From the NCBI GenBank assembly GCA_015143295.1, contig CM026570.1, forward strand, positions 28,004,754 through 28,068,753: a stretch of 64,000 bases of DNA. Reading direction: 5' to 3'. The notes beneath the pieces are model-generated. The model ran no database searches and was not told where the DNA came from. It saw only the letters and a list, made by a program, of their open reading frames with translations. The translations under genes were made by a program, and so were the position numbers. This document shows positions 22,240-35,413 of this stretch, piece by piece (the first letter of the stretch is position 1; each line of letters starts with the position of its first letter). The DNA comes from Tetracentron sinense. Taxonomy: Eukaryota > Streptophyta > Magnoliopsida > Trochodendrales > Trochodendraceae.

Positions 22240-23053
22240 AGCCTCTGGCTCACAAGAAAACCATATTTTAAGAAGGTTGGCAGCCCAGGAAGATTCGGGT
22301 GCTAGCCTCTGGCTCACAAGTTACAAGATGCAAGGTTACAAGATGATGACAAGACATTCATGCATGCACGCAAGCATGATTTCTACAAGACATACCGAGA
22401 CATGGAAACTGGTTTTCAAGCATGAGTCTTATCGGCGTTTTTGCATTCATGCACGTACATCAAGATGATAATATTGCTCCATGTTTAATATTGTTTAATT
22501 CTATGATTTTACTATTGCCTTAAATTGATGATTGGTATTGTACTACTCTTTGCGTGTTTATTATTGTTATGATTAGCTAGCAGCTTGTACTCGCTGAGTA
22601 TTCCATGCTCAGCCGTACTTTCATGTTGGCAGGTATTGAGGGAGCCCTCGACCCGGAGCCTTGGGTTGAGGAAGAGTATATAAAAGAGTGACAGCCGTCT
22701 ATCCCACTGCAGTCTCAGGCGGACCGAGACCTTGACGTGTGGCCATACCTCGACTACTGGTGAGGGGAGAATACGAGAGGGTCTTTTATGTATTTTGACA
22801 TTTTGATAGGTGGGCCTGTCCATCTTAGACTTGATTATGTTTTGTGTATATGATCACTTGGAATACCATTTTGAGAACTATAGAAGAAATGAAAAGTTAG
22901 TTTACGCTTCTGCATTTTTGTTTAGCTTCCACGCTCTGATTATCATTGTTTTAGTACTGTAATTATCTTGTTCATGACAGGATGGTTTGGTAGGTACGTA
23001 TAGTCACGCCTAAAGTATCCCTAAACTCCTGGGGGGTATTTTGGGGCGCGACA
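22240..23053 (+). repeat. Gypsy E 3' LTR, second part
   Basis: The continuation of the LTR begun at 4226-5310. It resumes within the hairpin repeat region ('gcctctggctcacaag') and runs through the inverted repeat at 22594-22612 and the acidic ORF start at 22623 (MLAG..., PEPWVEEEY) to the CA at 23053. The next five bases, CGAAT, match the flank CGGAT of the E 5' LTR (complement of 46973-46977) at one mismatch. Beyond is satellite. Confidence 0.88.
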
Positions 23054-26000
23054 CGAATTCTCTTGAAACCAACTCCAACATTGAGGATATATTGAAATAC
23101 ATGCATTAGATGAAATAGGATCGAAATCCGACCCCCAGTTTCGATTTGGTGGAAGGTGGTATGTTTAGGCCAAAGCATACTTGGGACACATGGATTTCAC
23201 CCTTCTCGGTACCCAAATTGGGAACATGGCTACGGAATCCTCGAAATTGAATCCAACACTTAGGATATATTCAAATACATTTGCTAGGTGAGATGGTATT
23301 GAAATCTGACCCCCGTTTTGGATTTGGTGGAAGGTGGTAGGTTTATGTTAAACCATACGTGAGAAACTTGGATTTCGGCCTTCTCGGTGCCCAATTCGGG
23401 CACACGGCCTCAGAATCGCTTGAAACCAACTCCAACACTTAGGATATATTCCAATACATACGCTAGAAGAAACAGGATCAAAATCCGAACCCCGGTTTGG
23501 ATTTCATGGAAGGTGGTAGGTTTTGGCTAAAGCATACTTGAGAAACATGTATTTCGGCTTTCTCGGTGCCCAAATCGGACATATGGTCTCGGAATCGCTT
23601 GAAACTGACTCCAACACTAAGGATACATTAAAATACATGTGCTAGATGAAATGAGATCTAAATCCGAGCCCCGGTTTGGAGTTGGAGGAAGGTGGTAGGT
23701 TTGGGCTAAAGCATACTTGAGAAACTTGGATTTCGGCCTTCTCGATACCCAAATCGTGCAAACGGCCTCGGATTCCTTTGAAACCAACTCCAACAATTAG
23801 AATATACTGAAATACACGTACTAGAAGAAACGGAATTGAAATCTGACCCTCGGTTTGGATTTAGTTGAAGGTGGTAGGTTTAGGCCAAAGCATAATTGAG
23901 GAATATGGATTTCGGCCTTCTCGGTGCCCAAATTGGGAAAAAGGCCTCGGATTCCCTCGAACCCAACTCTAACACTTAGGATATATCAAAATACATACGA
24001 TATAAGAAATGGTATCGAAATCCAACCCCCGGTTCGGATTTGGTGGGCGTTTGTTAGTTTACGCCGAAGTATACTTGAGAAACATGCATGGATTTCGGCC
24101 TTCTCGTTGTTCAAATCGGGCAAACGGCCCCGGATTCCCTCGAAACCAACTCCAACCCTTAGGATATATTGAAATACAATCACTTGAAGAAATGGGATCG
24201 AAATACGACCCCTGATTTTGATTTGATGGAAGGTGGTAGGTTTAAGCCAAAGCATACTTGAGAAACATGGATTATCGCCTTCTTGGAGCGCAATTCGGGC
24301 ACACAACTTCAGAATCGCTCGAAACCAACTTGAACACTTAGGATATATTAAAATTAAAGCATTAGAAGAAATTGGTTGAAATCACAACCTCTATTTGGAG
24401 TTGGTGAAAGGTGGTAAGTTTAAGTCAAAGCATACTTGAGAAACATGGATTTCAACCTTCTCGGTGCCCAAATTGGGCAAACGGTGTCGGATTCCCTTGA
24501 AACCAACTCCAACATTTAGGATATATTGAAATAAATGCATTAGAAGAAAGAGGATCGAAATCCGACCCTCGGTTTGGAATCGGTGGAAGGTGGTATGTTT
24601 AACCCAAAGCATACTTGAGATACATGGATTTCGGCTTGCTTGGTGCCCAAATCGGGCACACGGCCTCGGAATCGATCGAAACCGACTCCAACACTTTCGA
24701 TATATTCAGATACACGTGCTAGAAGAAATGGGGTCAAACTCCGACCCCTGTTTTGGATTTGGTGGAAGGTGGTAGGTTTAGGCCAAACTATACTTTAGAA
24801 ACATGGATTTCGGCCTTCTCGGTGCCCAAATCTGAAAGACGGCCTCGGATTCCCTCGAAACCAATTCAAATACTTAAGATATATTGAAATACATGCGCTA
24901 TAAGAAATGGTATCGAAATCCAACCACCGGTTCAGATTTGGTGGGCGTTTGTTAGTTTACGTCGAAGTATACTTGAGAAGCATGCATGGATTTCGGCCTT
25001 CTCGTTGTTCAAATCGGGGAAACGGCCTCGGATTCCCTTGAAACCAACTCAAACATTTAGGATATATTGAAATACATGCACTAAAAGGAACAGGATCGAA
25101 ATTCCCGGTTTGGATTCAGTGGAAGGTGGTATGTTTAGGCAAAAGCATAGTTGAGACAAATGGATTTCAGCTTTCTCGGTGCCCAAATCGGGCACATGGC
25201 CTTGGAATCGCTAGAAACCGACTCCAATATTTAGGATACATTCAAATACATGCACTAGAAGAAACGTGATCGAAATCCGACCCTTGTTTTGGATTTGGTG
25301 GTTGGTTTTGGCCAAAGCATACTTGAGAATCATGAATTTCGGCATTCTCGGTGCCCAAATCGGGCAAACGGCCTCGGGTTACCTCGAAAACTACTCCAAC
25401 ACTTATGATTTATTGATATACACATGTTAGAAATAACGGGATCGAAATCTAACCCTCGGGTTGAATTTGGTGGAAGGTGGTAGGTTTAGGCCAAAGTATA
25501 ATTAAGGAATATGGATTTCGGCATTCTCGGTGCCCAAATCTAGAATACGGCCTCGGATTCCCTCGAAACATGCATGGATTTCGGCCTTCTCGTTGTTCAA
25601 ATCGGGAAAAAGGGCCCCGGATTCCCTCGAAACTGACTCCAACACTTAGGATATATTGAAATACAATCGCTAGAAGAAATATGATCGAAATACGACCCCT
25701 GGTTTGGATTTGGTGGAAGGTGGTAGGTTTAGGCCAAAGCATACTTAAGAAACATTGATTCCGGCCTTCTCGGAGCGCAATTCGGGCACACGACCTCGGA
25801 ATCACTCGAAACCGACTCCAACACTTAGGATATATTAAAGTTCAAGTGCTATAATAAACAGGTTGAAATCCGAACCTCGGTTTAGAGCTGGTGGAAGGTG
25901 ATAGGTTTAGTCCAAAGCATACTTGAGAAACATGGATTTCAGCCTTCTTGGTGCTGAAATTGGGCATACGGCCTCGGATTCCCTTGAAACCAACTCCAAT

Positions 26001-29000
26001 CTTTAGGTTATATTGAAATACATGCATTAGAAGAAACATGATCGAAATCCGACCCCCGGTTTGGATTGGGTGGAAGGTGGTATGTTTAGGCTAATGCATA
26101 CTTGAGACACATGGACTTTTGCTTTCTCAGTGCCCAAATCGGGCACACGGCTTCGGAATCGCTCGGAACTGACTTTGCCACTTAGGATATATTCAAATAC
26201 ACGTGCTAAAAGAAATGAGATCAAAATTCGGCCCCCATTTTGGATTTGGTGGAAGGTGGTAGGTTTAGGCCAAACCATAGTTGAGAAATATGGATTACGG
26301 CCTTCTCGGTGCCCAATTCGGGCACACAGTCTCGGAATCGGCCGAAACTGACTCCAACATTTAGGATATATTCAAATGCATATACTAGAATAAATTAGAT
26401 GAAAATCCGACCCCCGGTTTGAATTTGGTGGAAGGTGGTAGATTTTGGCCAAAGCATACTTGAGAAACATGGATTCCGGCCTTCTCGGTGCCCAAATCGG
26501 ACACATGGTCTCAGAATCGCTCGAAACTAACTCCGAAGGATACAATAAAATACATGCGCTAGATGAAACAAGATTTAAATCCGACCCCCGGTTTGGAGTT
26601 GGAGGAAGGTGGTAGGTTTAGGCCAAAGCATACTTGAAAAGCTTAGATTCTGGCATTTTCGGTGCCCGAATCGTGCAAACGATCTCGGATTACCTTGAAA
26701 CCAACTCCAACATTTAGAATATATTGAAATACATGCACTAGAAGAAATGGGATCAAAATCCAACCATCGGTTTGGATTTGGTGAAAGGTGGTAGGTTTAG
26801 GCCAAAGCATAATTGAGGAAATGCATTTTGGCCTTCTCGGTGCCAAATCGGGACAACGACATTGGATTCCCTCGAACCCAAAACTAACACTTAGGATATA
26901 TTAAAATACATGCCCGGTTCGGATTTGATGCCCGTGTGTTTCGTATACGCCTAAGTATACTTTAGAAATATTCATGGATTTTGGCCTTCTTGTTGTTCAA
27001 ATCGAGGCAAACTGCCCCGGATTCCCTCAAAACCAACTCGAACATTTACATTATATTGAAATACAACCGTTAGAAGAAATAGGATCGAAATACAACCCCC
27101 GATTTAGATTTGGTAGAGGGTGGTAGGTTTAGGCCAAAGCATAATTGAGAAACATGAATTTTGGCCTGCTCGGAACCCATTCGGGCACACGGCCTCGGAA
27201 TTGCTCGAAACCGACTCCAACATGTAGGATTTATTAAAATACAAGCGTTAGAAGAAACGGGTTGAAATCCGAACCTCGGTTTGGAGTTGGTGAAAGGTGG
27301 TAGGTTTAGGCCAAAGCACACTTGAGAAACATGGATTCCGGCATTCTCGGTGCCAAAATTGGGCAAACGGCCTCGGATTCCCTTGAAACCAACTCTAACA
27401 TTTAGGATATATTGAAATTCATGGATGAGAAGAAATAGGATCGAAATCCAACCCCCGGTTTGGATTTAGTGGAAGGTGGTATGTTTAGGCCAAAGCATAG
27501 TTGAGACACATGGATTTCGGCCTTCTCGATGCCCAAATCGGGCACACGGCCTCAGAATCCATCAAAACCGACTCCAACACCTAGGATATTTTCAAATACG
27601 TGTGCTAGAAGAAAGGGGATTGAAATCCGACCCCCGTTTTGGATTTGGTGGAAGGTGGTAGGTTTAGGCCAAACTATACTTGAGAAACATGGATTTCGGC
27701 CTTCTCGGTGCCCGAATCGGAAAAACGGTCTCGGATTCCCACAAAACCAAGTCTAACACTTAAGATATATTAAAATACACGCACTATAAGAAACAGTATC
27801 CAAAATCCGAAACCCTGTTCAGAATTGGTGGGCGTGTTTTTGTTTACGTCAAAGTATACTTGAGAAACATGCATGGATTTTGGCCTTCTCGTTTTTCAAA
27901 TCAGGCAAACGACCCCAATTTCTCTCGAAACCAATTTCAACACTTAGGATAGTTTGAAATAGAACTGCTAGAAGAAACGGGATCGAAATCCGACCCTCGA
28001 TTTGGATTTGGTGGAAGGTGGGAGGTTTAGGCCAAAGCATACTTGAGAAACATGGATTCTGGCATTCTCAGAGCCCAATTCGGGCACACGGCCTCGGAAT
28101 CGCTTGAAATTGACTCCAACACGTAGAATATATCAAAATAAAAGCTCTAGAAGAAATGGGATCAAAATCCGAACCTTGGTTTGGAGTTTGTGGAAGGTGC
28201 TTGGTTTAGGACAAATCATGTTTAAGAAACATGGATTACGGCCTTCTCGGTGCCCAAATCGGGCAAATGTCCTCAGATTCCCTTGAAACCAACTCCAACA
28301 TTTAGGATATATTGAAATCCATTAAATAAAATGAACCGGATAAAGATCCGATCCCCGGTTTGGATTTGGTGGAAGGTGGTATGTTTAGGCAAAAGCATAC
28401 TTGAGACACATGGATTTCGGCCTTCTCGGTGCCCAAATCGGCCACATGGTCTCGGAATCCCTCAAAACTGACTCCAGCACTTAGGATATATTCAAATACA
28501 TGTGCTAGAAGAAAGGGGATTGAAATCTGACCCCCATTTTGGATTTGGTGGAAGGTGGTAGGTTTAGGCCAAACTATACTTGAGAAACATGGATTTCGGC
28601 CTTCTCGGTGCCCAAATCGGAAAAACGACCTCGAATTCCCATGAAACCAAGTCTAACACTTAGGATATATTAAAATACATGCACTATAAGAAATGATATC
28701 CAAAATCGGAAACCCTGTTCGGAATTGGTGGACGTGTTTTTGTTTACGTCGAAGTATACTTGAGAAACATACATGGATTTCGGCCTTGTCGTTGTTAAAA
28801 TCAAGCAAACGACCTCAGATTCCCTCGAAACTTACTCCAACACTTAGGATACATTGAAATAGAACTTCTAGAAGAAACAGGATCGAAATCTGACCCTCGA
28901 TTTGAATTTGGTAGAAGGTGGGAGGTTTAGGCCAAAGTATACTGGAGAAACATGGATGCTGGCCTTCTCAAAGCCCAATTCGGGCACACGGCCTAAGAAT

Positions 29001-32000
29001 CGCTTGAAATTGACTCCAACACTTAGAATATATTAAAATAGAAGCTTTATAAGAAATGGAATCGAAATCCAAACCTCAGTTTGGAGTTGGTGGAAGGTGG
29101 TAGGTTTAGGACAAATCATACTTAAGAAACATGGATTACGGCATTCTCGGTGCCCAAATCGGGCAAATGGCCTCAGATTCCCTTGAAACCAACTCCAACA
29201 TTTTGGATATATTGAAATACATGCACTAAAAGGAACCGGATCAAAATCTGATCCCCGGTTTAGATTTGGTGGAAGGTGGCATGTTTAGGCAAAAGCATAC
29301 TTGAGACACATGGATTTCGACCTTCTCGGTGTCCAAATCTGGCACACGGCCTTAGATTCGCTAGAAATCGACTCCAATACTTAGGATATATTCAAATACA
29401 TGCGATAGAAGAAATGAGATCAAAATCCGACCCCCGTTTTGGATTTGGTGGAAGGTGGTTGGTTTAGGCAAAATCATACTTGAGAAACATGGATTTCGGC
29501 CTTCTTGGTGCCCAAATCGGAAAAACGACATCGGATTCCTACGAAACCAATTCTAACACTTAGGATATATTAAAATACATGCACTATAAGAAATGGTATC
29601 CGAAATCCAAAATCCTGTTCAGAATTGGTGGGCGTTTGTTTGTTTACGTCGAAGTATACTTGAGAAACGTGCATGGATTTCGGCCTTCTCGTTGTTAAAA
29701 TTAGGCAAACGACCCCAGATTCTCTCGAAACCAACTCCAACACTTAGGATACATTGAATTAGAACTGCTAGAAGAAACGGGATTGAAATCCAATCCTCGA
29801 TTTGGATTTGGTGGAAGGTGGGAGGTTTAGGCCAAAGCATACTTGAGAAACTTGGATTCTAGCCTTCTCAGAGCCCAATTCAGGCACACGGCCTCGGAAT
29901 CGCTTGAAATTGACTCCAATACTTACAATATATTAAAATACAAGCTCTAGAAGAATTGGGATCGAAATCCCAACCTCGGTTTGGAGTTGGTGGAAGGTGG
30001 TAGGTTTAGGAAAAATCATAGTTAAGAAACATGGATTACGGCCTTCTCGGTGCCCAAATTGGGCAAATGGCCTCAGATTCCCTTGAAACCAACTCCAACA
30101 TTTAGGATATAAAGAACTACATGCACTAAAAGGAACTGGATCCAAATCCGATCCCCGGTTTGGATTTGGTAGAAGGTGGTATGTTTAGGCAAAAGCATAC
30201 TTGAGACACATGGATTTCGACCTTCTCGGTGCCCAAATCGGGCACACGGCCTCAGAATCTCTAGAAATCGACTCCAAAACTTATGATATATTCAAATACA
30301 TGCGATAGAATAAATGGGATCGAAATCAGCCCTCCGTTTTGGATTTGGTGGAAGGTGGTTTGTTTAGGCCAAAGCATACTTGAGAAACATGGATTTCGGC
30401 CTTCTCGGTGCCCAAATTGGGCAAACGGTCTCAGATTCCCTTGAAAGCTACTCCAACACTTAGGATATATTGAAACGAACGTGCTAGAAGAAACGGGATC
30501 GAAATCTGACGGTTTGAATTTGGAGGAAGGTGGTAGGGTTAGGCTAAAGCCTACTTAAGAAACATGGATTTCGGCCTTCTTGGTGCCAAAATTGGCCAAA
30601 CGGCCTCAGATTCCCTTGAAACCAACTCCAACATTTAGGATATATTAAAATACATGCACTAGAAGATGCAGAATCAAAATCCGACCCCTGGTTTAGATTT
30701 GGTGGAAGGTGGTATGTTTAGGCCAAAGCATACTTGAGACACATCGATTTCGGCCTTCTCGGTGCTCAAATCGGCACACGGCCTCGGAATTGCACAAAAC
30801 CGAATCCAACACTTAGGATATATTTAAATACACGTACTAGAAGAAATGAGATCGAAATCCGACCCCTGTTTTGGATTTGGTGGATGGTGGTAGGTTTATG
30901 CCAAAGCATACTTGAGAAACATGGATTTCAGCCTTCTAGGTGCCCAAATCGGGCAAACGGCCTCAGATTCCCTCGAAAACAACTCCAACACTGAGGATAT
31001 ATTGAAATACATGCACTAGCAGAAATAGGATCGAAATCCAACCCCCGGTTTGGATTTGGTGGAATGTGGTATGTTTAGGGCAAAGCATACTTAAGAAACA
31101 TGAATTTCGGCTTTTCCGGTGATAAAATCGGGTACACAGTAACGGAAACGCTCGAAACCGACTCCAACACTTATGATATATTAAAATACATACGTTAGAA
31201 GAAACGATATCAAAATCCGACCCCCGGTTTGAATTTGGTGGGCTTTTGTTGGTTTAGGCCGAAGTATACTTGAGAAACATGCATGGATTTCGGCCTTCTC
31301 AGTGGCCAAATAGGGAAAACGGCCTCAGATTCTCTTGAAACCAACTCGAACACTTAGGATATTTTGAAATACATGCCCTAGAAGAAAAGGGATCGAAATC
31401 CGATCCCCAGTTAGGATTTGGTTGAAGGTTGTAAGTTTAGGCCAAAGCATACTTGAGAAACATGGATTTCGGCATTCTCAGTGCCCAAATTGTGCAAACG
31501 GCCTCAGATTCCCCTAAAACCAATTCCAACACTTAGGATATATTGAAATACATGTACTAGAAGAAACGGGATTCACATCTAACCCCCGGTTTGGATTTCG
31601 TGGATGGTGGTAGGTCTAGGGCAAAGTATACTTGAGAAACATGGATTTTGGCCTTCTCGGTGTCCAAATCAGGCACACGGCATCGGAATCGCTCGAAATT
31701 GACTCCAACACTTATGATATATTAAAATAAATATGTTAGAAGAAACGGCATCGAAATCCGACCCCCAGTTTGAATTTGGTAGGCCAAAGTATAATTGAGA
31801 AACATGTATGGATTTCGGCCTCTCAGTACCCAAATCGGGCAAACGGCATCGGATTCCTTCAAAACCAACTCCAAGACTTAGGATTTATTAAAATATACGC
31901 TCTAGAAGAAATGGGATCGAAATCCGACCCACGGTTTGGGTTCGGTGGAAGGTGGTAGATTTTAGCCAAAGCATACTTGACAAACATAGATTTCGGCATT

Positions 32001-32408
32001 CTCAGTGGCCAAATCGGACACATGGTCTTAGAATCACTCTAAACCAACTCCAACACTTAAGATACACTAAATTACATGCACTAGAAGAAATGAGAACTAA
32101 GTCCGACCCCCAGTTTGAAGTTAGAGGAAGGTGGTAGGTTTAGGCCAAAGCGCACTTGAGAAACATGGATTTCGGCCTTCTCGGTGCCCAAATTGTGCAA
32201 ACGGCCTTGGATTCCCTTGAAACCAACTCTGACATTTTGAATATATTGAAATACATGCACTAGAAGAATTGGGATCGAAATCCGACCCACGATTTGGATT
32301 CTGTACTAGGTGGTAGGTTTAGGCCAAAGCATAATTGAGGAATATGGATTTCGGCCTTCTCGGTGCCTAAATTGGCAAACGGCATTTGATTTCATCGAAA
32401 CCAGCATC
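23054..32408 (+). repeat. 179-bp satellite array, block 1
   Basis: About 52 head-to-tail monomers; successive 'ggatatatt' motifs lie at 23085, 23264, 23442, 23621, 23800 and 23979, giving a period of 178-180 bp. Typical blocks are 'cgaaaccaactccaacactt', 'gaagaaacgggatcgaaatc', 'ggtggaaggtggtaggttta' and 'catggatttcggccttctc'. Two main monomer classes recur (gaatcgctcgaaaccgactcc and gattccctcgaaaccaactcc types), plus a third with 'gttgttcaaatc'. A five-monomer higher-order repeat of exactly 900 bp is seen at about 26930-30400. Monomers diverge by 10-20 percent, which suggests an ageing, pericentromeric array. The small open frames in it are chance products of the repeat. Confidence 0.97.
26930..30400 (+). 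repeat. 900-bp higher-order repeat (5 x 180 bp) in the satellite
   Basis: The marker 'atgtttaggc' begins at 27481, 28381, 29281 and 30181, and 'tgtttacgtc' at 27841, 28741 and 29641: every interval is exactly 900 bases. The five monomers within a unit differ from one another more than the units do. A looser copy of the same order is visible near 24040-24940 and 25550-26450. Confidence 0.85.
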
Positions 32409-34434
32409 TGAAAGTATGCCTCTTTTTAATTTTAGAAAACAAGTTCTTGGGGGGCATACATCGAATCCCAAGATCTGACTAAGATTCTAATTGATTTTAT
32501 TCAATGAAGGTAGGAATAACATTAACCTTTGCGACTTTGAAATTGTTAAGTCAAATCCACGTTAGAATAGTACTCGCAAAACTTCAAAAGTGTCAAGTCT
32601 CCTGTCGATTCACACGAACCTTCTTTTTCCATTAAAGTTTTCTCTAATGGAAGCTAATGGCCCTTCCAAATTTCCAGCTCTAGGAATCTTGAATAAAGAT
32701 CCAATCTTTATTGATCAAGAACCTTTCTTGATGAACAAGATGAATTCTTTCTTTCCCTCAAGCTCCAATCAAGAAGACAAAAGAAGAGAGAGATGGGTGT
32801 GACCGTACACCTCAAGGAGAGAGAGGGGAGGGCGTGAGGTTTGAGGAGAGGGGAGAAGTTTCCAAATCTGGAAATTCTGGAAAATTCAAGAATGCCTAAA
32901 GCCTTGGATGTCCATCCCTTTTATAGGCTTCATTGGTTGCTTGCAACCAAAGTTTCCTAATCCTTATCCAATAAGGATTCCTCAATTAGTTTCTAATTCT
33001 TGATTTCTCCTAATCCAATTAGGATTAATCATTAATAGAAACTAACCTTATCCATTAGTGTCCAACTAATCTTATCCTTATCCTCATCCAATTAGGATTC
33101 CTTGATTAGCAAGAAACTAATGGAATCCTTGTCCAACAAGGAATCTTTAATTAGTAACTAACTCTAACTAACTAACTAACCTTATCCAATAAGGATATTA
33201 GTTATTAGAAACTAATTAAATAAATAATAACAATTATTATTTCCTCCTTGAAGTGGCCGTCCCACCCTAGGTGGGTCCCACTCCACATGCCCAAAGGGTT
33301 TCCAAACCCCTATTGGTCACTTGAATTATTCTTTTATAATAATTCCCAATGGGTCCTACCCATTTGGTTTTTCACATCTAATATGATTCCACCTTTTAGA
33401 GCTTCACTATACCATATAGTGATTACTTAGAGAAATTAATTAATTTAATTATAAATTAAATTATATACTTTAAGAAGGTCCTTGTGTATGGGATCTAAAG
33501 GGATCTCCTATTTCCGGTTGTGGGACCAAGTACTTCACCTTTTCGGTTGAAGCATTGTTACTAGGAAACACCATTCCTAAAACTCCATTAGGATCATAGA
33601 ATGTTATCTAAGTCCCTGGACTTCCACCAATCACAATTAGTGTCCATTAACATAATGTGATTAACCTCCAGAAATTAGAGAATTGCTTATAAGTACCATC
33701 TCACAATATATTTACAAATAAATCCTTCCACATTCCGATATCACTTGTAAGCTTCCGGGATTGGAACAATTCCACTGTTTTAGTCCCTAGCTTATGAATA
33801 GAACCCTTTCTCATGATTACTTTTTCAATGAACTGAACCTTCAAAACACTTTTGAAGAAACATTAGAAAAGAACTGACATATATATTTATATATACTTTT
33901 CCATATTAAAAATATCAACTTCGATAAAGACCATTTTACCGAAAAGCACCAGTACTGGATTTAACAGTTCAGTTCAACAAGTATCACCTTGATATCATTA
34001 TCTCCAATTAAGGAGTTGTGGATTCCTTATTGAGTGTTTACACACTTCTCCAAACATTATGTACATGACCCAATATACCCGGAGTTAGTCCTGTGTATTG
34101 GACATTGCCGATTGGCACATCAAAGCCATATAGACAGATGTCTGAGAAGATGTTAACCTCTCAGGTCTAAGGACAATTTGTCAAATGGATAACCCTAATA
34201 CAATCTGACAGTGTATTCCATAGGGTATCCACTAGTGACCCCGTTCAGTATTATGTACCTGCTACATATACTCACATGTTAGTCAAGAGTCACCACTCTC
34301 TGTGAATGAGATTCATCACACTATCTCATAGAACAACACATGTGCAAGCCATGATGAAGTACGGCACCCAACCAATACTCTAGAGGCTTCGAACAATTTT
34401 AGGTTTACAAGGAACCAGAAAATCATATCTCCTC

Positions 34435-35238
34435 TGACAGAAGGGTATTTAGGAAGAATTAGAAAAGTTGTATATTCTTCTCTCAAGGAGGTATCAATAT
34501 ATAGATTACAATCAAGAATTAAATAAGGAAACTAAATATTCGGATCCTAGATTAGAATCCCTACGATCTCTTTATACAATTAGAATATACTAACAACACT
34601 CCCCCTCAAGCTGGAGAGTAGATATCAATAACTCCCAGCTTGCTACAAGTAGAGTCGATAGCATTCTAAGGTACAAAGAGAGTAATAAACGAGAGATGCC
34701 GAGATGAATGAGAGATGCCGAGATGAACGAGAGATGCCGAGATGCTGAGATGAACGAGAGATGCCGAGAGGCCGAGATGAACGAGAGATGCCGAGAGGGG
34801 CTGGTGTTGGATCCGAGTGGCCTAGGGGCCCTGGGTGGTGCTGTCGAGTGGCTTGAGAGCCTGGTTTGTGGAGCCAAGAGGCTGATGGTGGAGCCAAGAT
34901 GACGAGATGCCTTTTGTGGTAAACCGAGTGTGACTGTAACAGCAGATCAGTGGCTGCATTCTTAAAATACTAAGAATCTTTGAATCCGGTGGGTAGCATT
35001 GCCAGCCACCCGCCGGAAAGGAGCGATGAAAGAGAAGACTATCAAAACAGGCGGATCTTCCGCTTTGATACCATGACAGAAGGGTATTTTGGAAGAATTA
35101 GAAAACCATGTATATTCTTCTCTCAAGGAGGTATCAATATATAGATTACAATCAAGAATTAAATAAGGAAACTAAATATTCGGATCCTAAATTAGAATCC
35201 CTACGATCTCTCTATACAATTAGAATATACTAACAACA
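34435..35238 (-). mobile_element. TRIM (miniature LTR retrotransposon)
   Basis: 804 bp, with direct terminal repeats of 164-165 bp (34435-34598 and 35074-35238) that begin TGTTGTTAG and end CTGTCA on the minus strand and differ at about 3 percent. It is flanked by the 5-bp duplication TCCTC (34430-34434, 35239-35243). The primer site TGGTATCAAAGC follows the 5' LTR (35062-35073) and the purine tract 'gcttgagggggag' precedes the 3' LTR (34599-34613). The interior of about 475 bp has no gag or pol, so it was moved by proteins of another copia-type element. It contains a minisatellite at about 34691-34800. The open frames there come from that repeat and are not convincing genes. Confidence 0.92.
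34691..34800 (+). repeat. Minisatellite in the TRIM interior
   Basis: There are about five copies of 'gagatgaacgagagatgcc' with spacing of 19-28 bp, some extended by 'gagatgct' or 'gagaggcc'. It gives repetitive open frames in both directions. Confidence 0.85.
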
Positions 35239-35413
35239 TCCTCGCAACCTTTGCATGATTTTCCTACAATGTTACCTATGGAACTTTATGTCTTCATCAT
35301 ATGAGACAGTAATTAATATAAATACCCTTTATAGTTGGATGTGTGAATATGATGCTTATCTAATCAACATAGAAAAGTCTCTTATTGGCTTTCGAGGGCA
35401 TATATGTCCAACA

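Larger units (their letters stand above)
32409..35413 (-). repeat. Copia F 3' LTR, split by TRIM
   Basis: About 2.2 kb of LTR in two pieces, 32409-34434 and 35244-35413, joined at the duplication TCCTC. It matches the 5' LTR at about 40804-42967 and, inverted, the LTR of G. A TATA-like 'ccttttataggc' lies near 32928 (minus) ahead of the CT-rich transcript start region. Confidence 0.88.

Noticed and set aside
23054-32408. Many 60-120 residue open frames in the satellite
   Set aside because: They recur with the monomer on both strands, drift with each monomer and show no common start or product.
34590-34902. Possible gag-like protein in the TRIM
   Set aside because: The frames are made of the internal minisatellite and low-complexity sequence; no gag motif or zinc knuckle is present.
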